DNA of 64,000 bases. It comes from Plecoglossus altivelis. Its lineage: Eukaryota > Chordata > Actinopteri > Osmeriformes > Plecoglossidae. This document shows, one piece after another, positions 38,695 to 48,600 of this stretch. The stretch lies in assembly GCA_036571765.1 (NCBI GenBank), contig BROE01000022.1:14775576-14839575 (forward strand), in the 5' to 3' direction. The position numbers were made by a program, and so were the translations under genes. The notes below the pieces were generated by a model that saw nothing but the letters and a program-made list of their open reading frames with translations, was not told the origin of the DNA and ran no database searches. Within the stretch, counting starts at the first letter, position 1. Every line of letters starts with the position of its first letter.

Positions 38695-38831
38695 CTACTG
38701 GTGAGTCACGCAGCTACAGCAGAACGCCTTGGACAGCGCGGCAGAGACCCTGCGGAAGAAGCCTTTAACGGACCTCTTCTTCTTCTGTTTCTGTTCTCCT
38801 GGGACACTGCAGAACTCAGCAGGATCTGGGC
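38695..38831 (-). CDS. Unknown gene exon 9 (stop codon)
   Basis: SPDPAEFCSVPGEQ, then KKKRSVKGFFRRVSAALSK and AFCCSCVTHQ with TAG. Conservation of this frame in the duplicate at 36994-37130 supports it as real coding sequence. Confidence 0.82.
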
Positions 38832-41800
38832 CTGGACAGGGAACTACATCACACAACAGAACATGACGTCACACATAACCAACACTGTCTTGAAAAGAGA
38901 GCACATTTGTGTGAGTGTGAAATGGAGGGACCGCCATCTAAAGGAGGAAAGCCTGAATGAACAAATACAAGCTGACTCTATATAGTGATCTCACTTTCAC
39001 AGTTGAGGGGAGCAACTGAGTTTCTCTTCCTCCTTCCTTTGGCAAAAGTACTCTGTGCACTCTTGGTGACAGCATGGGCCTTATTTCTCATCTGGGATGG
39101 AGGTGAGAGTAAAGACAAACATCAGTCCTTGAAATGGTCAAATGCTTTACATTATTCTGTGACAGGACATGAACGAGCAAAGCTTAGTCCAGGCATGGCA
39201 CTCGGACGGTGTGCGTCATCAGCTCATTAAATGCACCTGTGTTAGCCTGCTCAAACCCACTGGGCCACGTCCGATAAGGCAGCATTAAAAGGCTGCGCCC
39301 GTACGCACACTCAGCTTACCAGTGTGAACCATCTTTGCAGGCTGGAAGGTTCGGTCGGTCCCAGATTGTCCCCATCTAAGCAGGAGTCCAGAGACATGGA
39401 GCTGCTGGAGATGGAGGAGCTGCTGAAGGTTTGGGAGGACGAACAGGAGGATAAATCAGAGGTGGAGGAAGAGGAGGAGTGGCAGAACCAGGAGGTGCAG
39501 ATGGATGAGGAGCTATCGTCCTCAGAGTCGTCCTCAGAAGACCCATCCATCGTCTCCCAGGCCTTTAACAAGCCTGAGTCTGCGGCTGGACAGGAAAGGG
39601 GACGCTTTCTTGTCGTCACCAAGCCAAATGTGCCACATCCCTCCTCGACCTTCCTTTCGGTGTCAATCTCCACCTGGGTCTCACCGGCCTTTTTCAAGAC
39701 AGAAGACTCCTCAGATCCATCATCTATCCTCTCTTTTCTTCTGAGAGAACTGGACCTTCCGCCGGCCTTTGCCAAGCCAGCAGAGTCCCTAGCATTCTCC
39801 CTCTCATTACAACCTGTTATTAAATGGACGCCAACATCGGACGCGGCAGGAGCGCGCCGGTCCTCGGCGTGGCGGCAGATCGCCGTGGCGACGGTCTCCG
39901 CCAGGCAGCAGATGGCTCCCGCTTCTCCGTGGCGGGCAGAGCGGAGTTGGGACCTGCTACTGGTAGAGCTGAGCAACAGCTCAGAGTAGGCCGCCTCCAA
40001 CATGGCCTCCAGGGCGTCTGCGCCACTGAAGAACGGGCTCTGGGGTTGGTGCTCCAGCACGAGGCTGATCCCGCCTTGGGTCCAAAGAATCCAGCCCACT
40101 TCCTGGAGGAGTGTAGCCTCTAGCTGCGAAGGGGTGGCAGCTCTGGAGGTGGAGGGGGACTCCTGGAAGGCCAGGCGTACCATCAGCCTGTGCAGGAGGT
40201 CCCGCAGGGTCTGGTGGTGGAGGGCAACCTCCCCAGGCTGGAGGAAGGAGGCCTCAGAGGGCGCCAAATCAGCCCTCTCAGACCGGCCTTCTTCCTGGTT
40301 GGTCAAAGATGACCTCAACTCTGGGTTGACACTTCCCGTTGTCCCTTCCTGGTCAGTGGCTTCCGAAGAGGAGCTGCTAAGGAGGCTAGCTAGCCTGGCC
40401 ATGAACTTTGCATCAAGGCCTAGCACGACAAAATACACTCACACTTTTTAGTATCCTATAACTATAAGGGGTTTTTATTCTTGTAATAGCTGTTACATAT
40501 ACTTATTATTATATACTTATTCTATCCCTTTGTACGCAGTGTTACTACTTGTCCAAACACTTCAATGCCATTGGGTCAATATATTGAATTTAGTCATAAA
40601 AAAATATTTACCTTTGTTAACCATGACCGCAGTCTTTTCTGGGTCATCGCAAGTACAGTGAAGGACACCTCCCACCGTTACGGTTAAGACCTCAGATATG
40701 GCCTCGAGTGCTACCCTCTGGTCCTGGCTAGCAGAGGAAGATGGCCGCTGCCTGCTCTGCAAGCTGTTTCTACCCACAATCCCTTGGCTGGGGCCTGGTG
40801 TAAACTTGATGGACCAGTCCAGAGATGAGTCGCTGCTGTCGCTGTCCTCCAAAGACACGTTACTGTTGGAGTCGGCCCTGTCCTCCTTCCACAACCACTT
40901 GAGGTGGTCGCTCATCGGGACGTGTTCGTCCGGAAGAAAGATGATGGGGCCAAGATAGTTCTCCATCAGTTGTTTGAACGCCAAGTGGAGGAAGGTGTAC
41001 ATCAGAGGACTGAAGAGCTCCCAGTCCAGGCACTGCTTGGCCTCCAGGTTCTGGACGTTGGGCTGGGAGCGAACGTGGCATGCCGAGGGGAATCGTCCTG
41101 TCTGTGTGTCCAGGAGCAGATGGTAGATGCTGATGATCAGCTCATCGGAGGAGCAGTCGATCCTCGCCTGCAACATCCTCGCACCCGTACTTTGGGACAC
41201 CAGCAGACGGTCCAGGTCGTACTCGGCCTGGTCAAAGGACGAGACGGAAGAGCCTTCGTCACTTTGGCAGTCTTCCTCATCAAAGACTGATCTGGAGGCC
41301 GAGTGTGCCATCCGCACGACCGTGTCCAGCATTCTTTGAGCAGTGAGGTGGAGGTCGTGACACCTGGCAATACTGTTTACATCGCTCCTGGGACTAGGGC
41401 TCCGAGTGGCTGACTTGGAGAAAAAGGAAGTGGTCTCCTCCTTCTGCAGCTTCTCTTTCTCCTGCTTCTCCTTCCTACCAGAGCTGTTGTGCTCCTGCTG
41501 GGTGTTCAGACAGAGGCTTTCCTGACAAGCGCAAGCCTCCTTCTCCTCTCTTCCCTGGACCATGTTTCCCAGCAGCGCTCCCTGGCTGCTGCTTCCTACA
41601 ACCCTCTGGGAAACGTCTGTCTGGTCTGAGCCCTGAGAAGAGGCCTGGACTTGAGACTGACGACAGCATGAAGCTTCCCTCCTGAGGTCTGGAGAAGCCA
41701 CAGGGCTGAAACACATCTTCTCACTCAAACCCACAGACTGGACTGGAGACACCAAACCTGCCACAGAAGATCTGCTGCTAATGGAGACACAGTTGCTGTG

Positions 41801-41947
41801 GGAGGTAGCGGCAGACAGCGGGTCTTGGCTGAGGTGATGGACCTGGTAAAGGGCCATGGCAGGCAGCACCCCCTCATTGACCACATGGAGAACCCACTCC
41901 ATCATGTCCTCTGAATGCTTCTCCAGCTCAGCTATGTTCTTGTTCTG

Positions 41948-41996
<49 letters not shown>

Positions 41997-43998
41997 AGAG
42001 TGAAACAAGGGAGGATAGTTAAATCGCAGGACAGATATGCATAGTTATTGCGTCAAGCTGAGTTAAACATATTGCGAGTTTGAAAATAAAAATGGGATCT
42101 ACCTTTCTCAGCAGGACCTTTTTGATGAGTGTCCACTGACTGTAACAAGAACAAGAACAGATATGAAACACTCTCTTTCTACAGTACAATGACAACTGAC
42201 GACTTATCGTAACATTGCTTTCGACAGGGCTGTAGTCTAAAGGGGACGCTATCAGGGACACTCACGGGTGGGACAGCATAGCTTCAAACAGAGCCTGGGG
42301 CGTGATCTCTTGGTCATCCAGGGTGGGAGGTGAAGACGGTGGAGCCTGAGGCCCACAGGGAGTCGGAGCTGGGGACGGAGGTGATGTGGGTGGAGATGAA
42401 GGTGGAGGTAGAGAGGAGTTGGTTCTCTCCTCACCATCTGGTGTGGACCTGCAGCTTCCAGTCTTAGTTTCCTCTGGACAGAGTGGTACAGAGGCTGATG
42501 CTCTTATAGGTGGAAGAACACCTATATGTAGAGGAGAGTCACAGTATGGTTAGTGGATCCCTCTCTTGATAGAAAGTCATCATATTCAATCATGATTGTT
42601 GTACTTTTGATTCATTCAAAAAACAATACTCACGGTAGCTGGTCTGGGAAATGGGAGGAAACATTACACGTGCACCACCAATCTCCTGCAGGCAAGACAA
42701 ACGCTTAGAAAGGCATAGTGACAGAGAATCATCAGAGTTGTTGGAGACGTGGAGGTAGATTGATTTTAGGGGAGGAGGTGGCGTTTGTCATTTTTCTGTA
42801 TGGGGACGAGGGCCTTTAACTCACCATCCTGCCCGGTCCTGCCAGTCTCTGGGCCAGGCGCGTCGCTCCTTGTTCCGCAGCTGGCGTACGGCCACCAGTG
42901 CCCACATCAACCCTCCAGGACTCTGCCTGGGGCCCCTTGTTCACCCCTCCAGCTTTGTCACATCCTGCAGCCTTCCTGCCAGTCTTGGTCTTGCGGCCGT
43001 TCTCAGTGTATTGAGGAGGCTTTGGCACCAGGTCCTGATACAACAACAGCAATATTAATGGCACAGGCAGATGTTACATCGCTAACAGCATTCTTACTGT
43101 AGCTCGTACACGTCAACGTCCTCTCCCAACCTACAGGTCCAGAGAGTGAAGCTGCTTACAGTCACAAAAATGTTGTGATTAGTCCTCTGGTATAGATGAA
43201 AACTTTGAAATTGGTTCCTGCGAGCCATATGGGTGAGGCGTGTGTTTGAGCACTAACACTATTATCGGATTTATGTCATATTGTTTTTGAGGTCCTGTTA
43301 ATGTTACACTATCTGGTCAAATACAGATGCCATTCACTGGCTATAACCACGGGAATACTCTTCAACTACTCTGCATTTCTGATTGTTGATTGTCTGCTTC
43401 ACTTACGGCAGGCAAACACTATTTGCATGTCGTTTAGGATCAAACGAGTCTGCTAAAGGAATATAATAACAAATGTGTTGTGTTTCTTCAGGCAGTTTTT
43501 CTTACCTGGAGGTTTTCTTACCTGTTAATGTTACACTATCTGGTCAAATACAGATGCCAGTCACTGGCTATAACCACAGGAATACTGTTCAACTACTCTT
43601 CACTTCTGATTGTTGATTATCTGCTGTACTTACTTCAGACAAATACTATTTGCATGTCGTTTAGGATCAAACGAGTCTGCTAAAGGAATATAATAACAAA
43701 TGTGATGCGTTTTCTCAGGCAGTTTTTTTTTTAACCTGGTGGAGACTGTGCTGTTCTAATTGAGGTTACTATTAGCAGTGAAACATGACAAGAGAGTGAC
43801 AGAAGTGCTTTGAACAGAACCTATTTACTCACAACTAAGAACTTTAAACTCGCAATAAAGAAAGAAAGAAACGATTCTCAATAACCTTGACAACCAAATA
43901 TGTTCGTGTTTTGATCGTTGTATCTACTTCAAGATAACCAGCCTCACCTTCTGCTTAGGCCTCAAATCCAGTCTTTGACGTTTTGAGATGCCATCCAT
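38695..43998 (-). CDS. Uncharacterised 1090-residue protein, nine exons
   Basis: Not recognised. Exons in transcription order: 43948-43998, 42825-43034, 42634-42685, 42266-42521, 42103-42139, 40612-41944, 39320-40419, 38995-39091, 38695-38831; the 3273 nt close in frame with GT-AG introns throughout. The start is MDGISKRQRLDLRPKQK. Residues about 105-180 are Ser/Pro-rich, then EITPQALFEAMLSHPQWTLI begins a helical block (EDMMEWVLHVVNEGVLPAMA, to about residue 230). Further helical blocks include LDWELFSPLMYTFLHLAFKQ, ALEAISEVLTVTVGGVLHC and LAETVATAICRHAED, separated by acidic Ser-rich linkers. The C terminus is a basic amphipathic segment plus Cys cluster (KGFFRRVSAALSKAFCCSC), which suggests palmitoylation or membrane attachment (inference). 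No signal peptide or membrane span. Head-to-head with commd6; its 3' exon and flank are tandemly duplicated. Confidence 0.8.
38995..39091 (-). CDS. Unknown gene exon 8
   Basis: MRNKAHAVTKSAQSTFAKGR then RKRNSVAPLNCE plus one base. Found because it is the piece that makes exons 7 and 9 join in frame: good acceptor CCCAG and donor GTGAGA. Confidence 0.72.
39320..40419 (-). CDS. Unknown gene exon 7 (1100 nt)
   Basis: GLDAKFMARLASLL opens it; it ends WFTL just before GTAAGC. The frame stays open to an in-intron TGA, so an isoform ending ...TLVS is possible if the donor is skipped. Helical blocks HQTLRDLLHRLMVRLAF and LAETVATAICRH precede an acidic Ser-rich tail (EDDSEDDSSSSI). Confidence 0.92.
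40612..41944 (-). CDS. Unknown gene exon 6 (1333 nt)
   Basis: 444 open codons plus one base, from NKNIAELEKHSEDMMEWVLH to VMVNK. The long open frame and non-random residue pattern are strong coding evidence. The acceptor follows a (TC)n tract. Confidence 0.92.
41956..41996. repeat. (GA)n microsatellite at a splice acceptor
   Basis: On the transcript (minus) strand this is (TC)n, ending 11 nt before the acceptor of exon 6 of the unknown gene, so it serves as its polypyrimidine tract. Confidence 0.95.
42103..42139 (-). CDS. Unknown gene exon 5 (37 nt)
   Basis: QWTLIKKVLLRK, basic helical. The phase fits both neighbours exactly. Confidence 0.78.
42266..42521 (-). CDS. Unknown gene exon 4 (Pro/Ser-rich)
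   Basis: Carries SSPPTSPPSPAPTPCGPQAP and then DDQEITPQALFEAMLSHP. Ends two bases into a codon before GTGAGT. Confidence 0.8.
42634..42685 (-). CDS. Unknown gene exon 3
   Basis: 52 nt, EIGGARVMFPPISQTSY plus one base. Donor GTGAGT. Confidence 0.75.
42825..43034 (-). CDS. Unknown gene exon 2
   Basis: 70 residues from DLVPKPPQYTENGRKTKTGR to LAGPGRM. Basic and Gly-rich. Phase 0 on both sides. Confidence 0.75.
43294..43740. repeat. Tandem duplication, 227-bp unit
   Basis: Two copies starting at CCTGTTAATGTTACAC, at 43294 and 43521, share long near-identical stretches such as AATACAGATGCCA and TTTAGGATCAAACGAGTCTG. They lie in intron 1 of the unknown gene. Confidence 0.93.
43948..43998 (-). 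CDS. Unknown gene exon 1 (start codon)
   Basis: MDGISKRQRLDLRPKQK, basic. Donor GTGAGG, phase 0. The start is the most 5' ATG that joins in frame to exon 2; no other support. Confidence 0.7.
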
Positions 43999-44415
43999 GT
44001 TTTACAGTCGTTTAGGATGACAAACTAGGAAATCATATCAATACAATCAAAAGTTGATCAACTACTTGCGTACGGAGAATTTCCTTCATCACTGACGTGT
44101 CTTACTTTTTTGGGTGAGTTATTAGCGTTTGTTAAAGAGCGTCACAATCCCTGTGTGCCAAAATACGTCATAATTCGACTTGACCGTGCGGTGTCTCTCC
44201 CCAAGACATGTGTTTCAGACAAAAACGTGTTTTTGCAAGTTTAAATAAAAGTAAGTTGTTAAAGAAACTCAATTGTTTTGGAAAATGTTTGCAGAGTGAC
44301 TTGTATAGCGATTCTGCATCCTCAACCCAGTGCTATCCAAATACTCATTTCACGTAAATAACACGGTGAGGAATCAGCTTTGACCTCAAATGTAAAAAAA
44401 TAGGTACATATAAAT

Positions 44416-44490
44416 GCGTGTATCAATGAGGCCTAAAGGCTGCTTAATACATATAATATATCATATAAAGAACGCCTCACTGATACACGC
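44416..44490. repeat. Inverted repeat (hairpin)
   Basis: The arms GCGTGTATCAATGAGGC and GCCTCACTGATACACGC pair with one mismatch around a 41-nt AT-rich loop. Confidence 0.85.
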
Positions 44491-44861
44491 ACACTCACAG
44501 GCCGCACTTCAATCTCAACAACGCATCTCATCGGTAATTATAATTGAGAGGGCAAATCAAGACATGGCCTCTGCACCAGTATAAATCCACCGTGCAAATT
44601 CTCAGATTTGATATTTAAGTTTACTTCGTCAGTGCATTCATTTAGATTGATCATCTAAAGAAAGAGTACATAAATCAACAGTCAGAAATCAAAGAAGTTG
44701 AAGCACAACAATACAACATATTTCCACGTCATTTAAAGATTCATTAATGAATCCTAATTTAGTCACTAGGTGACCGATAACGAAGGGCCTACATTAACTA
44801 TTCTGACTCAATGACAAGTCATTCATGAGAAAATACTGATGACACCAGTATAAAGTATAGT

Positions 44862-45197
44862 ATAAAGTAGTATACTATACCCCCTCCCCCCAAAAAAAAA
44901 AAAAAAAAAAAAAACCCCCCCCCCCCCCCACACACACACACACACATACTGTTGCACTGCTGTGTTTATACCCCCCACCCCTCCCCTGTACTATATATAC
45001 CTCACTTACTATAGTTATTATTACCCCATCTGCACAGTTGGTGTCCAGTTTTTATTTTAATTTTATAATGGATGTTTATTATATTTTCATCTACCCGCAT
45101 TATGTTTCATATATGTTCTATGTTTGCATTACCCTGTCATAGTAAATTCTTTGCTTGTATATCTTGCTTAGCGAATAAAACCGATTCTGACTCTGCC
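44862..45197. mobile_element. Retroelement-like insertion absent from the paralogous copy
   Basis: The duplicate at about 37780-37795 runs straight from GTATAAAG to CTATTTCCTAAATAATC. Here the same bases are split by about 340 bp with poly-C, poly-A and CA runs on the left and a 3' end GAATAAAACCGATTCTGACT, a LINE-type tail. A 5'-truncated non-LTR copy is the likeliest reading. Confidence 0.6.
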
Positions 45198-45806
45198 TAT
45201 TTTCTAAATAATCAATAATCTGGCCTTTTCAAGTAGACTATTGGTAAATTTCCCGTCCTGATTTCAACTGGGACTGGGCAAGTTAGAGCATCACCAATTC
45301 GAGACATCATTTTTATGATGACATGATATTCTGTCGACTTCTCACAAGTATTTTTAAGTATATTTAGAGTACAAGAAATAAGACACTTAAGTACTTTAAT
45401 ACAAAATATGAAGCTATTTTTATCAGCCCTAATAAATACAAATGACAAAATGCTCATTTGTATTTTCAATATGTATTTTAGATACATTTATTAAAAAATA
45501 ATGGCCATTCCTGGATGTGTCTATGTATATCTCTCTCTCGATTACCTATGATATTCATTTATGTATCAGAAAATCGACCTTAGTCCCAAAGTGCTGTTAA
45601 ACTGGATTATAGAGTAAATACAATCCCATAGTCTACCATCTGGTTAGTCTGGTCCCATCAAGAATCATCAAGAATATGGCCTTTCACGGCATGATGTGCA
45701 GGACCATGCGAGGGCGCTATTGCCTTACAAAGAAAGAGACTTCAGAGATCCTGCTCTGTTAGCTTGCCAATGTCCTTGCTCTGAACAAGGTTCGGGTCAT
45801 TTAAAG

Positions 45807-45831
45807 ATGCCAGGACTTGAACCATCATCTG
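45807..45831 (+). CDS. commd6: commd6 exon 1 (start codon)
   Basis: MPGLEPSS plus one base before GTAGGT. Short and unconserved, so the true first exon could differ. Confidence 0.6.
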
Positions 45832-47989
45832 GTAGGTTTTAGCATGGAAGTTTTCACATGACGTGTATAGTGTCACACAATTTACTTAGCACAAAGTATC
45901 TTATAAATCAACTAGACATGCTTTGCTAAGTGTTAGCTGATTAGCTTCCTTGATCGAAATGCTAGTAGCCTATTATGCCAACTCCACAAACACGGATTAG
46001 ACTAAAATCATATCGATAGCGAGGCAGATGGTCTATAAATGATAACTTCGCTAAGAATACAGTGCTCATTTTTACTTTATAGGTGTGGAGAGAATTGTGG
46101 AAAACATTGCCAAACTCCCCCCGGAACTATTCGCTCAAACAGTAAGTGAATGCGTCATCATCATCGATAATGATTTATTTAGAATTTCTGCTTCCCATGA
46201 CATACTTTGACAAGCACAACACCCAACAGTTATTAGCTGAGCTTCAACAGTAATGCACCTGCCATACTCACATCTCGATGACTACACTAATCTTAAACAA
46301 AATATGGTCCAACTGCCACCTACATCATAAAAAACCTAAGCAATCATTGGCAGAGAGGATCAGAGCTTGTATAACATTGAAGCAATTTATAGAAAGCCAT
46401 ATGTTTATCAGTGAACAGCTATAGTAGTGCCCAATTCTGCCAATCAAGGACTGGCTGCTGCTGTTCTGATAGCTGTAATCTCATAATCTGTCCAGTGTCA
46501 GCGGATCCTAACTCATCTCCAAGGACAGACCAGGGGAGTGGACTCGTTGGAGATTTCTGACGTCAGTCATCCATTTGCATACTTACCTTTCACTGACCAA
46601 ATCTGTAATCCATATTTACGTGACTCACTAACTAAATGATCTCCACCCTTCGTGTTTCATGTGCACAGAGGTTCCACAATGCCGGAGTCCGACTGGGTCA
46701 GGACGCTCTTGAGGAGATCATTAGGTTCCTCTTGTTAACGTTCAGGTATGGTTATCATTTGGCCCACTGAGTGCTCTACTCCTCAGAGTAGAACATCCCT
46801 TGGGTTAGAGATTGTGCTGCACAAACTGTTTAGGATCTCTGGCATGATTTGGGAGACGGGTGTGAAATACCTCCTTGAAGGAATTTGATTCTGACGTAAC
46901 ACCAAGAACAGTTCACGTTTCAAATGAGTATTAGCTAATTATAGCGAAGTATTGTCTCACTGTCTGTAGATTACCTAAAGGTAACCTTGTTGCTGTTATT
47001 CTATTTCTGTTCTAATCGGTCTGTATGGGTGGGTCTTTCTTTTAACGTTTGACAAGTCATTATATAGCATTAAAATTTGTTGTCTGACTGTGCATCAGGT
47101 CTGCTGGGAAGAGCAACCTCTCCGGTGATGCTCTTGTGTCCAGGCTGGGAGAAGACTGCAGCAGGTGGCTCCCAGCCAGCCTGCAGGTCCTCCAGGAGCT
47201 CTGGAGCGAGCATGGGCCTGCCATCCACACTCAGCAGGAGACGCAGGCCATGCTTGGCGTCGGACAGGTAGTCGTTTTCCCCAGCCTCTGGGATGGGACC
47301 CCTAAACTAGTGCACTGTACATCTCCCAATGTTCAGTGACTTCCTTTCATATGTTATGTGGCAAGCAAATGTGTGTCCAGGTACCCTAAGAAACAGGTAC
47401 ATGGGTAACAGAATACTAATAGAATCCTTTGCAGTGTTTTTATGTTCTAAGTAAAAGTGACTGCCGATTGGTCATCCTTTGCTGTGGCCTGTCTAGCTTG
47501 TGGACATGCAGTGGAAGTTAGGGATGGCGGTGAGCTCGGACACGTGCCGCTCCCTCAACTCTCCTTACGTTTCCCTGCTCCTGAAGCTGGCCAGCACGTC
47601 TGGACTGGTAACCCAGAGGTCTTTTGAGATGACGGTGCCACAGTTCCAGGTCAGTCTGTGAAAAGATTACAAGCGAGTTGAAAAAAAAGTCACGCAACCC
47701 TTTGGCACCCATGACATTTTATGAACTGTCTGTATTTTACCAGGTAGAGTGCAGCAATAAATATGAAACGAGCGGATAATTGTCAGTATATTGGTCCTTA
47801 TTGATGGAATTCAGTGTACCTTAAGTTTAGGATGCTATTAAATATAACAAAATATTCAGATTAGAGGAGCATCAAGAAGTAAATCACTTTGTAGGTCAAT
47901 TTTATGGATGGTTGCTAAGGCCTACATGTTTTTCTCAGAACTTTTACAGACAGTTCAAGGAAATGGCAGCTGTTCTGGAGACGGTGTGA
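45807..47989 (+). CDS. commd6: COMMD6, COMM domain-containing protein 6, complete
   Basis: Subunit of the Commander (COMMD/CCDC22/CCDC93) complex, which recycles endosomal membrane proteins; COMMD proteins also modulate NF-kB. Exons 45807-45831, 46083-46141, 46669-46745, 47099-47267, 47497-47649, 47939-47989; 534 nt, 177 residues plus stop. Residues 111-177 are the COMM domain: LVDMQWKLGMAVSSDTCRSL, SFEMTVPQFQNFYRQFKEMA, ending AVLETV, nearly identical to human COMMD6. Unlike the short human 85-residue isoform, this model keeps an N-terminal helical part (ERIVENIAKLPPELF, FHNAGVRLGQDALEEIIRFL). The first exon (MPGLEPSS) is the nearest ATG that joins in frame and is the weakest part. It lies just past a duplicated upstream region and 1.8 kb from a divergent gene. 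Possible poly(A) signals are ATTAAA at 48091 and 48595. Confidence 0.95.
46083..46141 (+). CDS. commd6: commd6 exon 2
   Basis: GVERIVENIAKLPPELFAQT, phase 0 end, donor GTAAGT. Typical N-terminal COMMD helix. Confidence 0.9.
46669..46745 (+). CDS. commd6: commd6 exon 3
   Basis: RFHNAGVRLGQDALEEIIRF then LLLTF plus two bases. Confidence 0.9.
47099..47267 (+). CDS. commd6: commd6 exon 4
   Basis: SAGKSNLSGDALVSRLGEDC through AMLGVGQ, the linker into the COMM domain. Confidence 0.9.
47497..47649 (+). CDS. commd6: commd6 exon 5 (COMM domain)
   Basis: LVDMQWKLGMAVSSDTCRSL through FEMTVPQFQ. Trp116 of the WKLG motif is characteristic of COMMDs. Confidence 0.97.
47939..47989 (+). CDS. commd6: commd6 exon 6 (stop codon)
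   Basis: NFYRQFKEMAAVLETV and TGA. Confidence 0.97.
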   Translation, partial: NFYRQFKEMAAVLETV

Positions 47990-48594
47990 CAGAGAAACAG
48001 CTCTTTACTCATGTTGAGGAAGCCTCCATGTGACAGTGTTGGCTATGTTTACTTGATGCATTACGAAATCTCACATATGTAAGATGAAATATTAAATATC
48101 TTGTAGAACCGTTTTTATAAATGAACGAAAATGTATGTTAATTTTCAGTGTTAATAGGTTCTGTATTTAACATTTTGTTTGTGTGTAGGTGTCGGTTACT
48201 AACCTACTCAACATTTTCTATTTAGCTTCTGTCACAGGCTAAACTGTTTCTCCTTTGCACTGTTGTATCATATACGTGGGATGCACTGTACAAAACTGCA
48301 CTCTGAAATGTTCAACCCTGTGATGCAGTTAGAATGCACAGTTGTGTGTATACCTATTTTGCAGAATCACTTATGAGCTGAATTGAAATATTCAAAAGTG
48401 TTATTGTATTAGAATGTTTTTTTTTCTCTATTGGTACATTTGGTGGTGCTCTTTTCCTGTGACATTATATATATTTAACTTTATTTTTTTTTTCTAAGCT
48501 TCTTCATGGGACTTAGTACAACTTTATAAACGATGTTATGAGCTCATTTAGGCCTTTCACGTCAGATCAAGAAATATGTATGTAATGTGTCTGC

Positions 48595-48600
48595 ATTAAA
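48595..48600 (+). terminator. Candidate commd6 poly(A) signal ATTAAA
   Basis: About 0.6 kb past the stop. A nearer ATTAAA is at 48091-48096. Confidence 0.35.

Larger units (their letters stand above)
43999..45806. promoter_or_regulatory. Divergent intergenic region between the unknown gene and commd6
   Basis: 1.8 kb between two start codons on opposite strands, so it should contain both promoters. It holds a 17-bp hairpin (44416-44490), a homopolymer/CA junk tract (44880-44947) and a retroelement-like insert. The right part (from about 44605) is duplicated at 37515-38397. No TATA box can be assigned. Confidence 0.5.

Noticed and set aside
39324..39989. 221-codon plus-strand ORF, acidic
   Set aside because: It is the antisense shadow of exon 7 of the unknown minus-strand gene; the Glu-rich text reflects the Ser-rich sense strand.
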